Assembly (NCBI GenBank): GCA_038234155.1
Contig: JBBSUT010000004.1
Location: 1-41,040 of the forward strand
Reading direction: 5' to 3'
Source of the DNA: Novosphingopyxis sp038234155
GTDB taxonomy: Bacteria; Pseudomonadota; Alphaproteobacteria; Sphingomonadales; Sphingomonadaceae
Length of the DNA stretch: 41,040 nucleotides
Shown: in pieces, positions 16,299 through 25,439 of the stretch
Numbering within the stretch: the stretch's first letter is position 1
How the letters are laid out: each line of letters starts with the position of its first letter
Notes under the pieces: model-generated
Databases searched by the model: none
Told to the model about the DNA's origin: nothing
The model's input: only the letters and a program-made list of their open reading frames with translations
Translations under genes and position numbers: made by a program

Positions 16299-18392
16299 AT
16301 GATATTTTCCGAACTTCCGACGCTCCTGGCCGAAGCGCTGGCCGAACGCGGCTATGCCGAGCCGACCGCGGTGCAGTCCGCCGTGCTGCAGCCCGATGCC
16401 CTGGGCCGCGATCTCATTGTTTCAGCGCAGACCGGATCGGGCAAGACCGTCGCCTTCGGAATGGCCATGGCGGCCGAGCTTCTGGGTGATGCCGAGCGGA
16501 TGAAGCCCGCGGGCGCCCCGATGGCGCTGGCCATCGCGCCGACGCGCGAACTGGCGCTGCAGGTGAGCCGCGAACTGGCGTGGCTCTACGCCAAGGCGGG
16601 CGCGCGCATCGTCTCGTGCGTGGGGGGCATGGACCCGTCCAAGGAACGCCGCGCGCTCAACCAGGGCGCGCATATCGTGGTCGGCACGCCGGGCCGCCTG
16701 CGCGATCATCTCGAACGTGGCGTGCTCGACCTGTCCAAGCTGCAGGTGGCGATCCTCGACGAAGCCGACGAGATGCTCGACATGGGCTTTCGCGACGATC
16801 TCGAGGAAATCCTCGATGCCAGCCCAGAGGGGCGGCGCACCATGATGTTTTCGGCCACCATCCCGCGCCCGATCGTCTCGCTGGCCAAGCGCTATCAGCG
16901 CGATGCGCTGCGCATCTCGACCGTGGGCGAGGATCGCGGCCACGGCGATATCGAATATCAGGCCGTCACGGTCGCTCCAGCCGAGATCGAGGCGGCGGCG
17001 GTGAACCTGCTGCGCTTCCACGAAGCGGAGACAGCGATGCTGTTTTGCGCCACGCGCGACAATGTGCGCCGTCTGCACGCCACGCTGCAGGAGCGCGGGT
17101 TCGCGGCGGTGGCGCTGTCGGGCGAACATTCGCAGTCCGAGCGCAATCAGGCGCTGCAGGCGCTGCGGGACCGGCGTGCGCGGGTGTGCGTGGCGACCGA
17201 CGTGGCCGCGCGCGGGATCGATCTGCCCACGCTCAGCCTGGTTGTCCATGTCGAGATACCGCGCGATGCGGAAACGCTGCAGCACCGTTCCGGCCGCACC
17301 GGGCGCGCGGGCAAGAAGGGCACCGCCATCATTCTGGTGCCCTATCCGCGCCGCAAGCGCGTGGAATCCATGTTGCGCGGAGCCAAGATCGAGGCGAACT
17401 GGATCGACGCCCCTTCGCCCGAGGATATCCGCAAGCAGGACCGCGCGCGGCTGCTCGAGGCGCTACTGGCACCATCCGAGTTCGATGAGGAAGACCGCAT
17501 GCTGGCCGACAAGCTACTGGCCGAGCGCAGCCCGCAGGACATTGCCGCCGCGCTGGTGCGCGCGCACCGCGCCGCCATGCCGCAGCCCGAGGAGGTAACC
17601 CCGAACACGCCCGAGGGGCGCAAGTCCATGCAGCAGGAGCGCCACCGCCCCGGTTTCGAGGATATCATGTGGTTCCGCATGGACGTCGGCCGCCGCCAGA
17701 ACGCCGACCCGCGCTGGATCCTGCCGCTGCTGTGCCGCCGCGGCCACATCACCAAGAACGAGATCGGCGCGATCCGCATCGGGCCCGACGAAACGCATTT
17801 TCAGGTGCCGCGCAACGTCGCGGACAAGTTCAGCGCCGCCCTGGCCCGCACCTCCAATATCGAGGGCGAGGATGAGGACGGCGTAGCGATCACACCGTCC
17901 GACGGCCCGCGCGAACAGGCCCGCGACAATCGCAAGGGCCGCAGCGGTTCGGGCGAAAAAAGCACAGGTGGCGGCCCCGGAGGCGGCGAACGCGGCCGTG
18001 CGCCGCGCGCGCATCGCGGACAGGGCGACGGCGGCGGCTATAAAGAGGGCTATAAGGGCGGCTACAAGGGCAAGAAACCGTCCGATGGCGGCGGCGATGC
18101 CGCGCCTGCCCGAACCCCGCTGGGCGTGACCAGGGGAGACGGCGACCGCGCCGCGCGCCCGGCCGGCGACACACCCTATAAAGGCGATGGCGCGCCCAGG
18201 GGCGACCGCCCGTTCGCGAGCGGCAAGTTCGACAAGGGCGGCAAGATTGATAAAAGCGGCAAGTTCGACAAGGGCGGCAAGCTTGATAAAAGCGCCAAGT
18301 TCGAAAAAAGCGGGAGCAAATTTGTCAAAGGCGGCAAGCCCGGCGGCAAGTTTGCCGGCAAAGCCCCGTTCAAGGGCAAACGCACCGACTGA
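16299..18392 (+). CDS. DEAD-box RNA helicase with DbpA-type RNA-binding domain
   Basis: A 697-residue ATP-dependent RNA helicase for ribosome assembly or RNA remodelling. Motifs in order: Q-motif region G-Y-A-E-P-T-A-V-Q, motif I A-Q-T-G-S-G-K-T (43-50), D-E-A-D (154-157), S-A-T (185-187) and H-R-S-G-R-T-G-R-A-G near 329. Residues ~459-510 (V-G-R-R-Q-N-A-D-P-R-W-I, then I-G-A-I-R-I) look like the DbpA/CsdA RNA-binding fold. The last ~150 residues are Gly/Lys/Asp-rich and low in complexity, ending in a 12-residue tandem repeat; such basic tails usually give nonspecific RNA binding. The start ATG 16299 fits the family N-terminus; the open frame upstream has none. The lone gene follows the ABC exporter after 161 bases. 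Confidence 0.93.
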   Translation: MIFSELPTLLAEALAERGYAEPTAVQSAVLQPDALGRDLIVSAQTGSGKTVAFGMAMAAELLGDAERMKPAGAPMALAIAPTRELALQVSRELAWLYAKAGARIVSCVGGMDPSKERRALNQGAHIVVGTPGRLRDHLERGVLDLSKLQVAILDEADEMLDMGFRDDLEEILDASPEGRRTMMFSATIPRPIVSLAKRYQRDALRISTVGEDRGHGDIEYQAVTVAPAEIEAAAVNLLRFHEAETAMLFCATRDNVRRLHATLQERGFAAVALSGEHSQSERNQALQALRDRRARVCVATDVAARGIDLPTLSLVVHVEIPRDAETLQHRSGRTGRAGKKGTAIILVPYPRRKRVESMLRGAKIEANWIDAPSPEDIRKQDRARLLEALLAPSEFDEEDRMLADKLLAERSPQDIAAALVRAHRAAMPQPEEVTPNTPEGRKSMQQERHRPGFEDIMWFRMDVGRRQNADPRWILPLLCRRGHITKNEIGAIRIGPDETHFQVPRNVADKFSAALARTSNIEGEDEDGVAITPSDGPREQARDNRKGRSGSGEKSTGGGPGGGERGRAPRAHRGQGDGGGYKEGYKGGYKGKKPSDGGGDAAPARTPLGVTRGDGDRAARPAGDTPYKGDGAPRGDRPFASGKFDKGGKIDKSGKFDKGGKLDKSAKFEKSGSKFVKGGKPGGKFAGKAPFKGKRTD
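18222..18311 (+). repeat. In-frame 36-bp tandem repeat in the helicase tail
   Basis: Two 36-bp units (18222-18257, 18258-18293) differ at a single base, followed by a diverged half unit to 18311. They encode G-K-F-D-K-G-G-K-(I/L)-D-K-S, a basic Gly/Lys repeat in the helicase C-terminal tail. The near identity of the DNA suggests recent duplication. Confidence 0.9.
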
Positions 18393-18632
18393 CCGCGTGG
18401 CGGGGGCGCGGGCTACGAATGGTCCAGCGCGCGCTTTAACCGGGGACAACCAGCGCCCGACAGTGCTCATCTCGGTGCTGGATATGGGAATCGAAAACGG
18501 CGCGCGCGTCTGACAAGCGCGATAGCCACAGCCTGTCGCCAGGGCGGCTGGCTTCTCCGGGCGGTTTGCACCGATCGTCGGCAGCGCATCGGCCATGGCC
18601 ATCGGTCACGTGCATCGGGCGCTTCTCTCACG

Positions 18633-18660
18633 AAAAAAGGCGGCCCCTCTCGGCGCCGCC
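18633..18660 (-). terminator. Intrinsic terminator of the tonB-exbB-exbD operon
   Basis: Read on the minus strand: GGCGGC, a GC-rich loop, GCCGCC, then six T (the A run at 18633-18638). It lies 26 bases after the stop of the last exbD gene. Confidence 0.8.
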
Positions 18661-18685
18661 CCCAATTTTTCGAAGAGTTGTCAAA

Positions 18686-19135
18686 TCAGCGCGGCGCGAC
18701 CGGGGACTTTCCGAACTGGCGGAACTGCTCGTTGCCGACGAAACCGAATTTCGTGATGCCGGACTTCTTGATCGAGGCCAGCGCCTCATCGACGATCAGA
18801 TAGCGCGTGGTCGGGGACGGCTGGAACTGCAGTTCGGGCTCGACGGCCAGCGTCAGCGATGACGACAGCAGCTGATCGAGTTGCTGCAGCGTGATCGGCT
18901 CACCGTTCCACTGGATCACGTTGTCGGGGGTGATGATCACCTTGTTCACAATCGGGTCGACCGGTGGTGGCGGGTTGTTGCTGTTATCCACCGGAAGATC
19001 GATCTTCACCGCGTGGGTCTGGACCGGAATGGTAATGATGAACATGATGAGGAGAACGAGCATGACGTCGATCAACGGCGTCGTGTTCATTTCCATCATC
19101 GGCGAGCCATCGTCGTTGCCGCCGCTCATTGCCAT
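18686..19135 (-). CDS. exbD: ExbD-like biopolymer transport protein (second copy)
   Basis: A 149-residue ExbD/TolR-family protein, part of the proton-driven motor that energises TonB. A short cytoplasmic N-terminus with the conserved M-N-T-T-P-L-I-D-V-M-L-V-L-L leads into one membrane helix; Asp23 is the proton-carrying residue. The periplasmic domain (45-149) is typical but begins with a Pro-rich linker. It is the last gene of the tonB operon, 68 bases after the other exbD, and ends at a clear terminator. Two ExbD copies in one operon are known from Xanthomonas, where the second has a specialised role; whether that holds here is inference. TolR is unlikely because no tolA, tolB or pal is near. 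Confidence 0.92.
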   Translation of the reverse strand: MAMSGGNDDGSPMMEMNTTPLIDVMLVLLIMFIITIPVQTHAVKIDLPVDNSNNPPPPVDPIVNKVIITPDNVIQWNGEPITLQQLDQLLSSSLTLAVEPELQFQPSPTTRYLIVDEALASIKKSGITKFGFVGNEQFRQFGKSPVAPR

Positions 19136-19173
19136 GACATTATTCTCCTAAACTTATCTTGCGCGACGCCTGG

Positions 19174-19208
19174 GTCATCGGACATCAAATGTGTCATCGG
19201 ACATCAAA
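19174..19208. repeat. 16-bp direct duplication at the end of the first exbD
   Basis: GTCATCGGACATCAAA occurs at 19174-19189 and 19193-19208, three bases apart. The right copy contains the stop codon of the upstream exbD gene (TGA read on the minus strand), so the tail of that gene has been duplicated into the intergenic gap. Confidence 0.9.
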
Positions 19209-19746
19209 ACCCGGTGTCGACATCGATCGGGGTCGAGATGAAACCGACCTTTGAGAAGCCGGCCGACTGCATCTGGTAGATCGCGCCGCCGATGCAGCGA
19301 TACGGCGTGTTCACGTCTCCGCGAATATGCACTTCCGGCAGATCTTCCGCCTTCACCTGACCGGACTGGATCGCAGCAGGTCCGCCAAGGACCTCGATCT
19401 CGGCTTCCAGCTTGGTCACCGCCCGGTCGAGCAGCTCATCCGAACTGATCGGGGTGGTGTTCCAGTACACCCGGCACTCGCCATTGGGCGAGGCACCCGC
19501 AAAACCGGCGTCGCCGGGATTCAGGCCGCCCTCATCGGTCGCGCTGATCGCAAGCAGAACATTTTCCGGCTTGGTGATCGTCGGTTCGAACGGAACCACT
19601 GGCAGCTTGAGTTCGACCGTCTGGATCACGACCGGGATCGTGATCAGGAAGATGATAAGAAGCACCAGCATGACGTCCACGAGCGGCGTCGTGTTGATGT
19701 TGGACATCGGCGTATCTGCGCCGCCGCCTCCCGAACTGATGGCCAT
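19204..19746 (-). CDS. exbD: ExbD-like biopolymer transport protein (first copy)
   Basis: A 180-residue ExbD/TolR-family protein. The conserved N-I-N-T-T-P-L-V-D-V-M-L-V-L-L places the proton-carrying Asp at residue 24, at the start of the single membrane helix (22-42). The periplasmic part is longer than usual (about 140 residues) and holds two cysteines, C91 and C151, which could form a disulfide in the periplasm. The Gly/Ser-rich N-terminus is cytoplasmic. It lies 96 bases after exbB and before a second exbD, in the tonB operon; together they form the motor that powers uptake of iron chelates and other substrates through TonB-dependent receptors. Confidence 0.92.
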   Translation of the reverse strand: MAISSGGGGADTPMSNINTTPLVDVMLVLLIIFLITIPVVIQTVELKLPVVPFEPTITKPENVLLAISATDEGGLNPGDAGFAGASPNGECRVYWNTTPISSDELLDRAVTKLEAEIEVLGGPAAIQSGQVKAEDLPEVHIRGDVNTPYRCIGGAIYQMQSAGFSKVGFISTPIDVDTGF

Positions 19747-19842
19747 TGATTAAATCCTCTGATCTTCGCGGCCGCACATGGCCAATAATCTTGTTCGGGG
19801 TGGCGCGGCGGGAGCCGGAAGCCCCCGCCCATCATATGCGTC

Positions 19843-20688
19843 TTAACGCTTCGGAGGCGTTGTCGTGCTGGTCGTGGTCGTGGTGCGCTCGGTCGTACCG
19901 GGATTCACCGCGGGCGACTGTACACCGCCAGCCTGACCGGCTGTCTTGGTCACCGGTTTGGCGGCAGTCGACGTGCCGACGGCCTTCACTTCCGGCTTCA
20001 CGCGGCCGTCCGAGCCCATATAGGCCAGGATGTCGTTCGAGAAGGAGTTCAAATCGCTCAGGATATATTTGTTGCGGCTCTGGAGCCAGTTATACGCGAA
20101 CACCGCCGGAACCGCCACGAACAGGCCGAGTGCGGTCATGATGAGCGACTCGCCAACTGGTCCCGCCACGGCATCGAGCGACGCCTGGCCGGCGATGCCG
20201 ATCTTGATCAGCGCCGAATAGATACCGATCACCGTACCGAGCAGGCCGACGAACGGTGCGGTCGCGCCGACGGTGGCGAGGAATGCCAGACCGCCGTTGA
20301 GCTTGGTGTTGATGGCAGCTTCCGAACGCGCCAGCGAACCGTGCATATAATCATGCGCTTCCTGCTGATCGGTCATCTGACCATGCTGGGCTTGCGCATG
20401 CAGGCTGTCATCGACGAGCTGCTTGTAGGCGCTGTTCTTTTCCAGCTTGGAGGAACCTTCCTTGAGCGTTGGCGCGCGCCAGAAAGCGGCACGGGCCGAC
20501 TTGCCCTGGTTGATCACCTTCTGCTGTTCAAACAGCTTGGTGAACAGAATGTAGAAGGACCCAACCGACATGATCACGAGAACCACGAAGATCGACCAGC
20601 TGATGGCACCGCCTTCGTTTAGAGCCTCGAGAAGGCCGAATTTGTTCTGCGAGCCACCGGCCGCAGCGCTCAGGAGTTCAATGGACAT
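19843..20688 (-). CDS. exbB: ExbB/TolQ-type motor protein
   Basis: A 281-residue MotA/TolQ/ExbB proton channel protein. Three membrane helices are visible: about 28-48 (I-S-W-S-I-F-V-V-L-V-I-M-S), ~130-155 with A-P-F-V-G-L-L-G-T-V-I-G-I, and ~175-200 with L-I-M-T-A-L-G-L-F-V-A-V-P-A-V. The C-terminal ~60 residues form an extra tail ending in a run rich in Thr (T-T-T-T-T-S-T-T-T), not present in standard ExbB. It works with the two ExbD proteins and TonB encoded around it. The start ATG at 20688 follows a purine-rich GAAAG stretch. Similarity to TolQ is expected, but the adjacent tonB supports ExbB. Confidence 0.93.
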   Translation of the reverse strand: MSIELLSAAAGGSQNKFGLLEALNEGGAISWSIFVVLVIMSVGSFYILFTKLFEQQKVINQGKSARAAFWRAPTLKEGSSKLEKNSAYKQLVDDSLHAQAQHGQMTDQQEAHDYMHGSLARSEAAINTKLNGGLAFLATVGATAPFVGLLGTVIGIYSALIKIGIAGQASLDAVAGPVGESLIMTALGLFVAVPAVFAYNWLQSRNKYILSDLNSFSNDILAYMGSDGRVKPEVKAVGTSTAAKPVTKTAGQAGGVQSPAVNPGTTERTTTTTSTTTPPKR

Positions 20689-20752
20689 GGTGTGACTTTC
20701 CTCTTCGAAATTTTATCTAAGCGATGGCTGCTGCCGAAAATGGCAAGGACGT

Positions 20753-21457
20753 TTAGCTTGGTATCTCCCAGCGGACCCGGCTGGACCAGCTGCCCGAGGT
20801 GGGATTGCCTTCAGAATCCAGCGCCGGATCGAACCGTGCACGGCGCGTAATATTTGTGCACGTCGCGCTGTCGAGCGAACTGTCGCCGCTCGAGCTTGTG
20901 ACCGTACAGTCCGATACCCGCCCGTTGGCGCCCACTGTGACGCGGAAACCGGTCGTCCCCTCCTTTTCCTCACGCAGCGCACGCGAAGGATAATCGTTCG
21001 GCGTTGCCCAACTGCCTGGATTGCCCTTTGGCACGGGATTGGGACGCTTGGCCACAGGTGGCGGCGGCGGCGGAGGCGGAGGCGGAGGCGGAGGCGGCGA
21101 CAGTCTCGGCACGGGGCCGATATTGATCGCGCGCTGCGTTACCGGCGCTGCCGGCGGAATGTCCCGCACCGTCTGGATCGGCGGCGCCCGCGAAGGCGTC
21201 TTCACGATCGGCGGTGGCGATACCACAGGGGGATCGACTTGCGGCTGTGGATCGGGCTCCGGTGGTGGTGGCTCTTCCTCCGGTGGCGGCGGCTCCTCTT
21301 CGGTCACATCGATGACGTTGAGATCCTCGGCCACTTTCTTCACCGCGGAATAGGCGAGACCGGTTACGATCGCATAGCCGATAAACGCGTGAATCATGAC
21401 AACGATTACGATCGAGACGAGCTTCGAGTTGCTCGTTCCCTGGTCTGCATAGGCCAT
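20753..21457 (-). CDS. tonB: Energy transducer TonB
   Basis: A 234-residue TonB. A basic/polar N-terminus precedes one membrane helix (about 15-36, V-S-I-V-I-V-V-M-I-H-A-F-I-G-Y-A-I-V) with the functionally important His. A long Pro/Glu-rich periplasmic spacer contains a run of 14 prolines, followed by the C-terminal receptor-binding domain (about 150-234), which begins Y-P-S-R-A-L-R-E-E-K-E-G and carries two cysteines. It transfers motor energy to outer-membrane receptors. The ATG at 21457 (M-A-Y-A-D-Q-G) was chosen: GAAGGAG lies ahead of it, while the ATG at 21481 has no ribosome site. First gene of the operon with exbB and two exbD. Confidence 0.94.
   Translation of the reverse strand: MAYADQGTSNSKLVSIVIVVMIHAFIGYAIVTGLAYSAVKKVAEDLNVIDVTEEEPPPPEEEPPPPEPDPQPQVDPPVVSPPPIVKTPSRAPPIQTVRDIPPAAPVTQRAINIGPVPRLSPPPPPPPPPPPPPPVAKRPNPVPKGNPGSWATPNDYPSRALREEKEGTTGFRVTVGANGRVSDCTVTSSSGDSSLDSATCTNITRRARFDPALDSEGNPTSGSWSSRVRWEIPS
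21060..21099 (-). repeat. Hexanucleotide repeat encoding the TonB proline run
   Basis: GGCGGN units, mostly GGCGGA, in tandem; on the coding strand they are Pro-Pro pairs. Such perfect short units are prone to slippage by multiples of six bases, which would lengthen or shorten the spacer without a frameshift. Confidence 0.85.
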
Positions 21458-21783
21458 TCGTCTGCGTTGCTCCTTCAACATCCGTCGTTGCGCGGGATCG
21501 TTCTGCTAAAGCAGCAACGGCCCGATGTGCAACGGCTTTCTCATCCTCATTCCAACCTAGGCCTTAACCGCGGTTCCTGGCATCGGCAATCCGATTAATG
21601 TCTTGCACAGCATATTGGGCATCTGCGGCATCGCATCCGCCCCTGTGCGTCCCTATCTTTACGCAGCGGTGCGGCGATGGATGCAAATCCCCCCGCATTA
21701 TCCGGTTCATCCGGTTGACAGCACAGGCTGTGCATGAGCCTTGGAACGCGCCAAACCTGTGCCATATCGAGAGCGGACCGTTC
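21458..21783. other. 326-base divergent promoter region between tonB and a lipoprotein gene
   Basis: No gene is seen. It contains a candidate tonB promoter (21504-21532, minus), a perfect palindrome GCACAGGCTGTGC (21721-21733), and a TTGACA at 21715-21720 without a good -10 at the right distance. No Fur box-like AT-rich palindrome was seen, although tonB operons are often iron-regulated. Confidence 0.6.
21504..21532 (-). promoter_or_regulatory. Candidate promoter of the tonB operon
   Basis: Read on the minus strand: -35 TTGCAC, 17-base spacer, -10 TTAGCA, which would start transcription about 40 bases before the chosen tonB start. The -10 is a weak match. Confidence 0.35.
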
Positions 21784-22650
21784 ATGAGCTATGTAAGAAC
21801 ATATCATATTTCGGGACTGGCGGCGCTGATGCTGTCGTCCTGCGTGACCGCGCAACCGGCGATGGTGGAAGCGCCCAGCCCGAGCTATGCCGTCGTGGCC
21901 CAGAAGGTAACCGGCGCGCCCGCGATCGTCGATCTGACGGTTACGCGCGCGGCCGAGCTGAAGCCGGAGCGGGCCGGCCCCCTGCCCGCCGGCATCGCGC
22001 GGGTCTATATCGAGGCGAACGTCAACAGCCTGATCCGTGGATCGACCGGCCTTCCGCCGCAGATCCGCTTCCTGGCTGACATTCCCACCACATCGCGCGG
22101 CCGGGCGCCCGAGCTCAAGAACGGCCGCTTTTTCGCCTTCGGACGCATCTCGGGCACCGGCGAATTGCAGCTGAACGGCGGCGATTCGCTGCTGCCCTAC
22201 GGCCCGCAGACCGACGCGCTGGTACGCGGCATCGCGCGCGAGGCGGTGGCCATCAATGCGCCGCCAGCAATCACCGGCGTGGACAGCGCGTTCTTTGTGC
22301 CCGGCAACCTGCCAGGCGAAGGCGAGACGCAGATTTTCCTGTCCACCGCGACCGACCAGCCGATCGCCATCAGCGTGCTCAGCCGACCAGGACAGGAACG
22401 CCGCTGGTCCGTATCGCTCACCGAGATCGTGGACATAGCGGCCGACGCGCCGCGCCGCGATACGCTGCTATGGTATCGCCTGGCCTGTAATGGCCTGCCC
22501 GCACGGCTGCCCGACGCGGCGCTGACCGGCAGCGATCCGCAGCGCGACGCGCGGGCGCGGGAGGACTATCAATTCGTGCGCCGCTCGGTCGGCACCTGCC
22601 AGGGCAATACCCCGCTGGGTGACGCGCCCTATATCATGAACCGGCCCTGA
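21784..22650 (+). CDS. Lipoprotein of unknown function
   Basis: A 288-residue protein I do not recognise. The signal ends L-M-L-S-S-C with Cys20, so it should be lipidated and anchored in the envelope. The mature part is rich in beta-strand patterns, without visible catalytic motifs, and has two further cysteines in L-A-C-N-G-L-P and V-G-T-C-Q-G-N near the C-terminus that could pair. The start ATG at 21784 was chosen because it directly precedes the signal sequence; the open frame further upstream has no coding character. It is transcribed away from tonB and is followed by hom after 151 bases. Nothing in the context shows its job. Confidence 0.8.
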   Translation: MSYVRTYHISGLAALMLSSCVTAQPAMVEAPSPSYAVVAQKVTGAPAIVDLTVTRAAELKPERAGPLPAGIARVYIEANVNSLIRGSTGLPPQIRFLADIPTTSRGRAPELKNGRFFAFGRISGTGELQLNGGDSLLPYGPQTDALVRGIAREAVAINAPPAITGVDSAFFVPGNLPGEGETQIFLSTATDQPIAISVLSRPGQERRWSVSLTEIVDIAADAPRRDTLLWYRLACNGLPARLPDAALTGSDPQRDARAREDYQFVRRSVGTCQGNTPLGDAPYIMNRP

Positions 22651-22652
22651 GA

Positions 22653-22688
22653 CTGATCCTGATCCTGAAACTGATGCTGATGCTGGCC
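22653..22688. repeat. Hexamer repeat CTGANN, six units
   Basis: CTGATC, CTGATC, CTGAAA, CTGATG, CTGATG, CTGGCC follow each other just after the lipoprotein stop codon. The tract is non-coding and its role is unknown. Confidence 0.85.
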
Positions 22689-22801
22689 CCGGTAAAGCTG
22701 CCGATACGGGCGCTGACAGCACAGCGCATGGCACTGGCCAACGCGGCAACCAGCCGGTAAGCGCCGCCGCGCGACACCCAGTCGATCGGAAGGCAGTAAC
22801 C

Positions 22802-24094
<1,293 letters not shown>

Positions 24095-24115
24095 GCTCGG
24101 GTCCCACGGCGGAGC

Positions 24116-24274
24116 CTAATCCCAAGGGTTGACCGGCACGCCGGATGCCAGCGCATCCAAGACGGCTTCTGCCGTGGGCTCCAGCACGTCTGCAGCGGCG
24201 CTTTGTGCTGTCACAGGGGCGGCAGTGGCCGTGAAAAGGAACAGCGCGACTGGGCCCGTGAACCATGTTGGCAC
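24116..24274 (-). CDS. Small secreted protein, antisense between hom and glpX
   Basis: A 52-residue frame with GTG start at 24274, preceded by GGGAGTAGGAAG, a good ribosome site. Residues 5-20 form a hydrophobic signal (G-P-V-A-L-F-L-F-T-A-T-A-A-P), followed by an A-Q-S-A-A-A region where signal peptidase could cut. The mature peptide of about 25 residues is acidic and ends V-N-P-W-D. It has no known domain. It lies on the strand opposite to hom and glpX, converging on hom. The ribosome site, signal-like N-terminus and acidic tail argue for a real gene; the short length argues for caution. Confidence 0.5.
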   Translation of the reverse strand: MPTWFTGPVALFLFTATAAPVTAQSAAADVLEPTAEAVLDALASGVPVNPWD

Positions 24275-24403
24275 CGCTTCCTACTCCCAAGATGTTCGCC
24301 GCCACCGGACGATATCGTCTGCTGTTAGAGCGGAATTATGGCGCGCGCCGCCTCCAGCTTCGCGCGGCTTTCTCGACATTGCAACATGGCTCGCCTATCG
24401 GAC

Positions 24404-24431
24404 GCGCTAGCCCGCTAAGGGCGCCTTTTTT
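24404..24431 (+). terminator. Weak hairpin with T run ahead of glpX
   Basis: GCCC/GGGC stem with a CTAA-containing loop, extended by two pairs after a bulge, followed by six T at 24426-24431. It lies only 14 bases before the glpX start, so it may be an attenuator-like hairpin or chance. The remaining intergenic bases from 24095 hold the small antisense gene and nothing else recognised. Confidence 0.3.
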
Positions 24432-24444
24432 CAGGAGCCCCGCA

Positions 24445-25416
24445 ATGCCCAAACCCAGCGATATGCTTGACCGCGTCCTTGTCCTCGAGATGGTGCGCGT
24501 CACCGAAGCGGCGGCCATGGCGGCGGCCAAGCTGATCGGGCGCGGCGATGAAAAGGCGGCCGATGCTGCCGCGGTGGAGGCGATGCGCCGGGCGTTCGAC
24601 GATCTGGAGATGGACGGCACCGTGGTGATCGGCGAGGGCGAGCGCGACGAAGCGCCGATGCTGTTCATCGGTGAAAAAGTGGGCGGCGCGCCGGGCCGGG
24701 GGCCGAAGATCGATATCGCGCTCGATCCGCTGGAAGGCACCACCATCACCGCCAAGGCCGGGCCCAATGCGCTGGCCGTGCTGGCGGCGGCCGAGGAAGG
24801 CGGGCTGCTGAACGCACCCGACGTCTATATGGACAAGCTGGCGGTTGGCCCGGGCTATCCCGAGGGCGTGATCGATCTCGACAAATCGGTGCGCGAAAAT
24901 GTGGATGCGGTGGCAGCGGCCAAGGGCGTGCGCCCGGACGAACTGATCATCTGCGTGCTCGACCGGCCCCGGCACGAGGCGCTGATCGCCGAGCTGCGCG
25001 ATATCGGATGCGGCATCCAGCTGATCCCCGACGGCGACGTGGCCGGCGTGATCGCCACCACCGATGAGGACACCACGATCGACATGTACATGGGCTCGGG
25101 CGGGGCGCCCGAGGGCGTGCTGGCCGCCGCCGCGCTGCGCTGCGTGGGCGGGCAGTTCAAGGGGCGGCTCCTGTTTCGCAACGATGACGAACGCGCGCGC
25201 GCTGCCAAATGGGGCATCACCGATCTCAACAAACAATATGATCTCAAGGAACTGGCCAAGGGTGACTGCATCTTCGCGGCCACCGGGGTGACCGACGGAT
25301 CGCTGCTCGAGGGTGTGAAATCGCTGCGCCGCGGCGTCATCACCACCGAAAGCGTGGTCATGCGCGCCAGCAGCGGCACCGTGCGCTGGGTGAAGAGCGA
25401 ACATCTGAAAAGCTGA
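24445..25416 (+). CDS. glpX: Fructose-1,6-bisphosphatase, class II
   Basis: A 323-residue GlpX-type phosphatase that makes fructose 6-phosphate in gluconeogenesis; in many alphaproteobacteria it is the only FBPase. Lithium-sensitive phosphatase metal motifs are visible: V-I-G-E-G-E-R-D-E-A-P-M (about 51-62) and D-I-A-L-D-P-L-E-G-T-T (about 92-102), and later M-G-S-G-G-A-P-E-G-V. ATG 24445 has CAGGAG seven bases upstream and starts the family-typical sequence; an earlier open frame to 24265 is not family-like. It heads a tight run with the small HTH-like gene (24 bases on) and the BaiN-type flavoprotein. Confidence 0.95.
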   Translation: MPKPSDMLDRVLVLEMVRVTEAAAMAAAKLIGRGDEKAADAAAVEAMRRAFDDLEMDGTVVIGEGERDEAPMLFIGEKVGGAPGRGPKIDIALDPLEGTTITAKAGPNALAVLAAAEEGGLLNAPDVYMDKLAVGPGYPEGVIDLDKSVRENVDAVAAAKGVRPDELIICVLDRPRHEALIAELRDIGCGIQLIPDGDVAGVIATTDEDTTIDMYMGSGGAPEGVLAAAALRCVGGQFKGRLLFRNDDERARAAKWGITDLNKQYDLKELAKGDCIFAATGVTDGSLLEGVKSLRRGVITTESVVMRASSGTVRWVKSEHLKS

Positions 25417-25439
25417 CCCCGGCAAGGAACGCATCGGCC

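Noticed and set aside
21715..21743. TTGACA as a promoter for the lipoprotein gene at 21784
   Set aside because: The hexamer at the 17-base spacing (GCCTTG) is not a plausible -10.
21458..21783. Fur box upstream of tonB
   Set aside because: No AT-rich GATAAT-type palindrome was found on either strand, although iron control is common for such operons.
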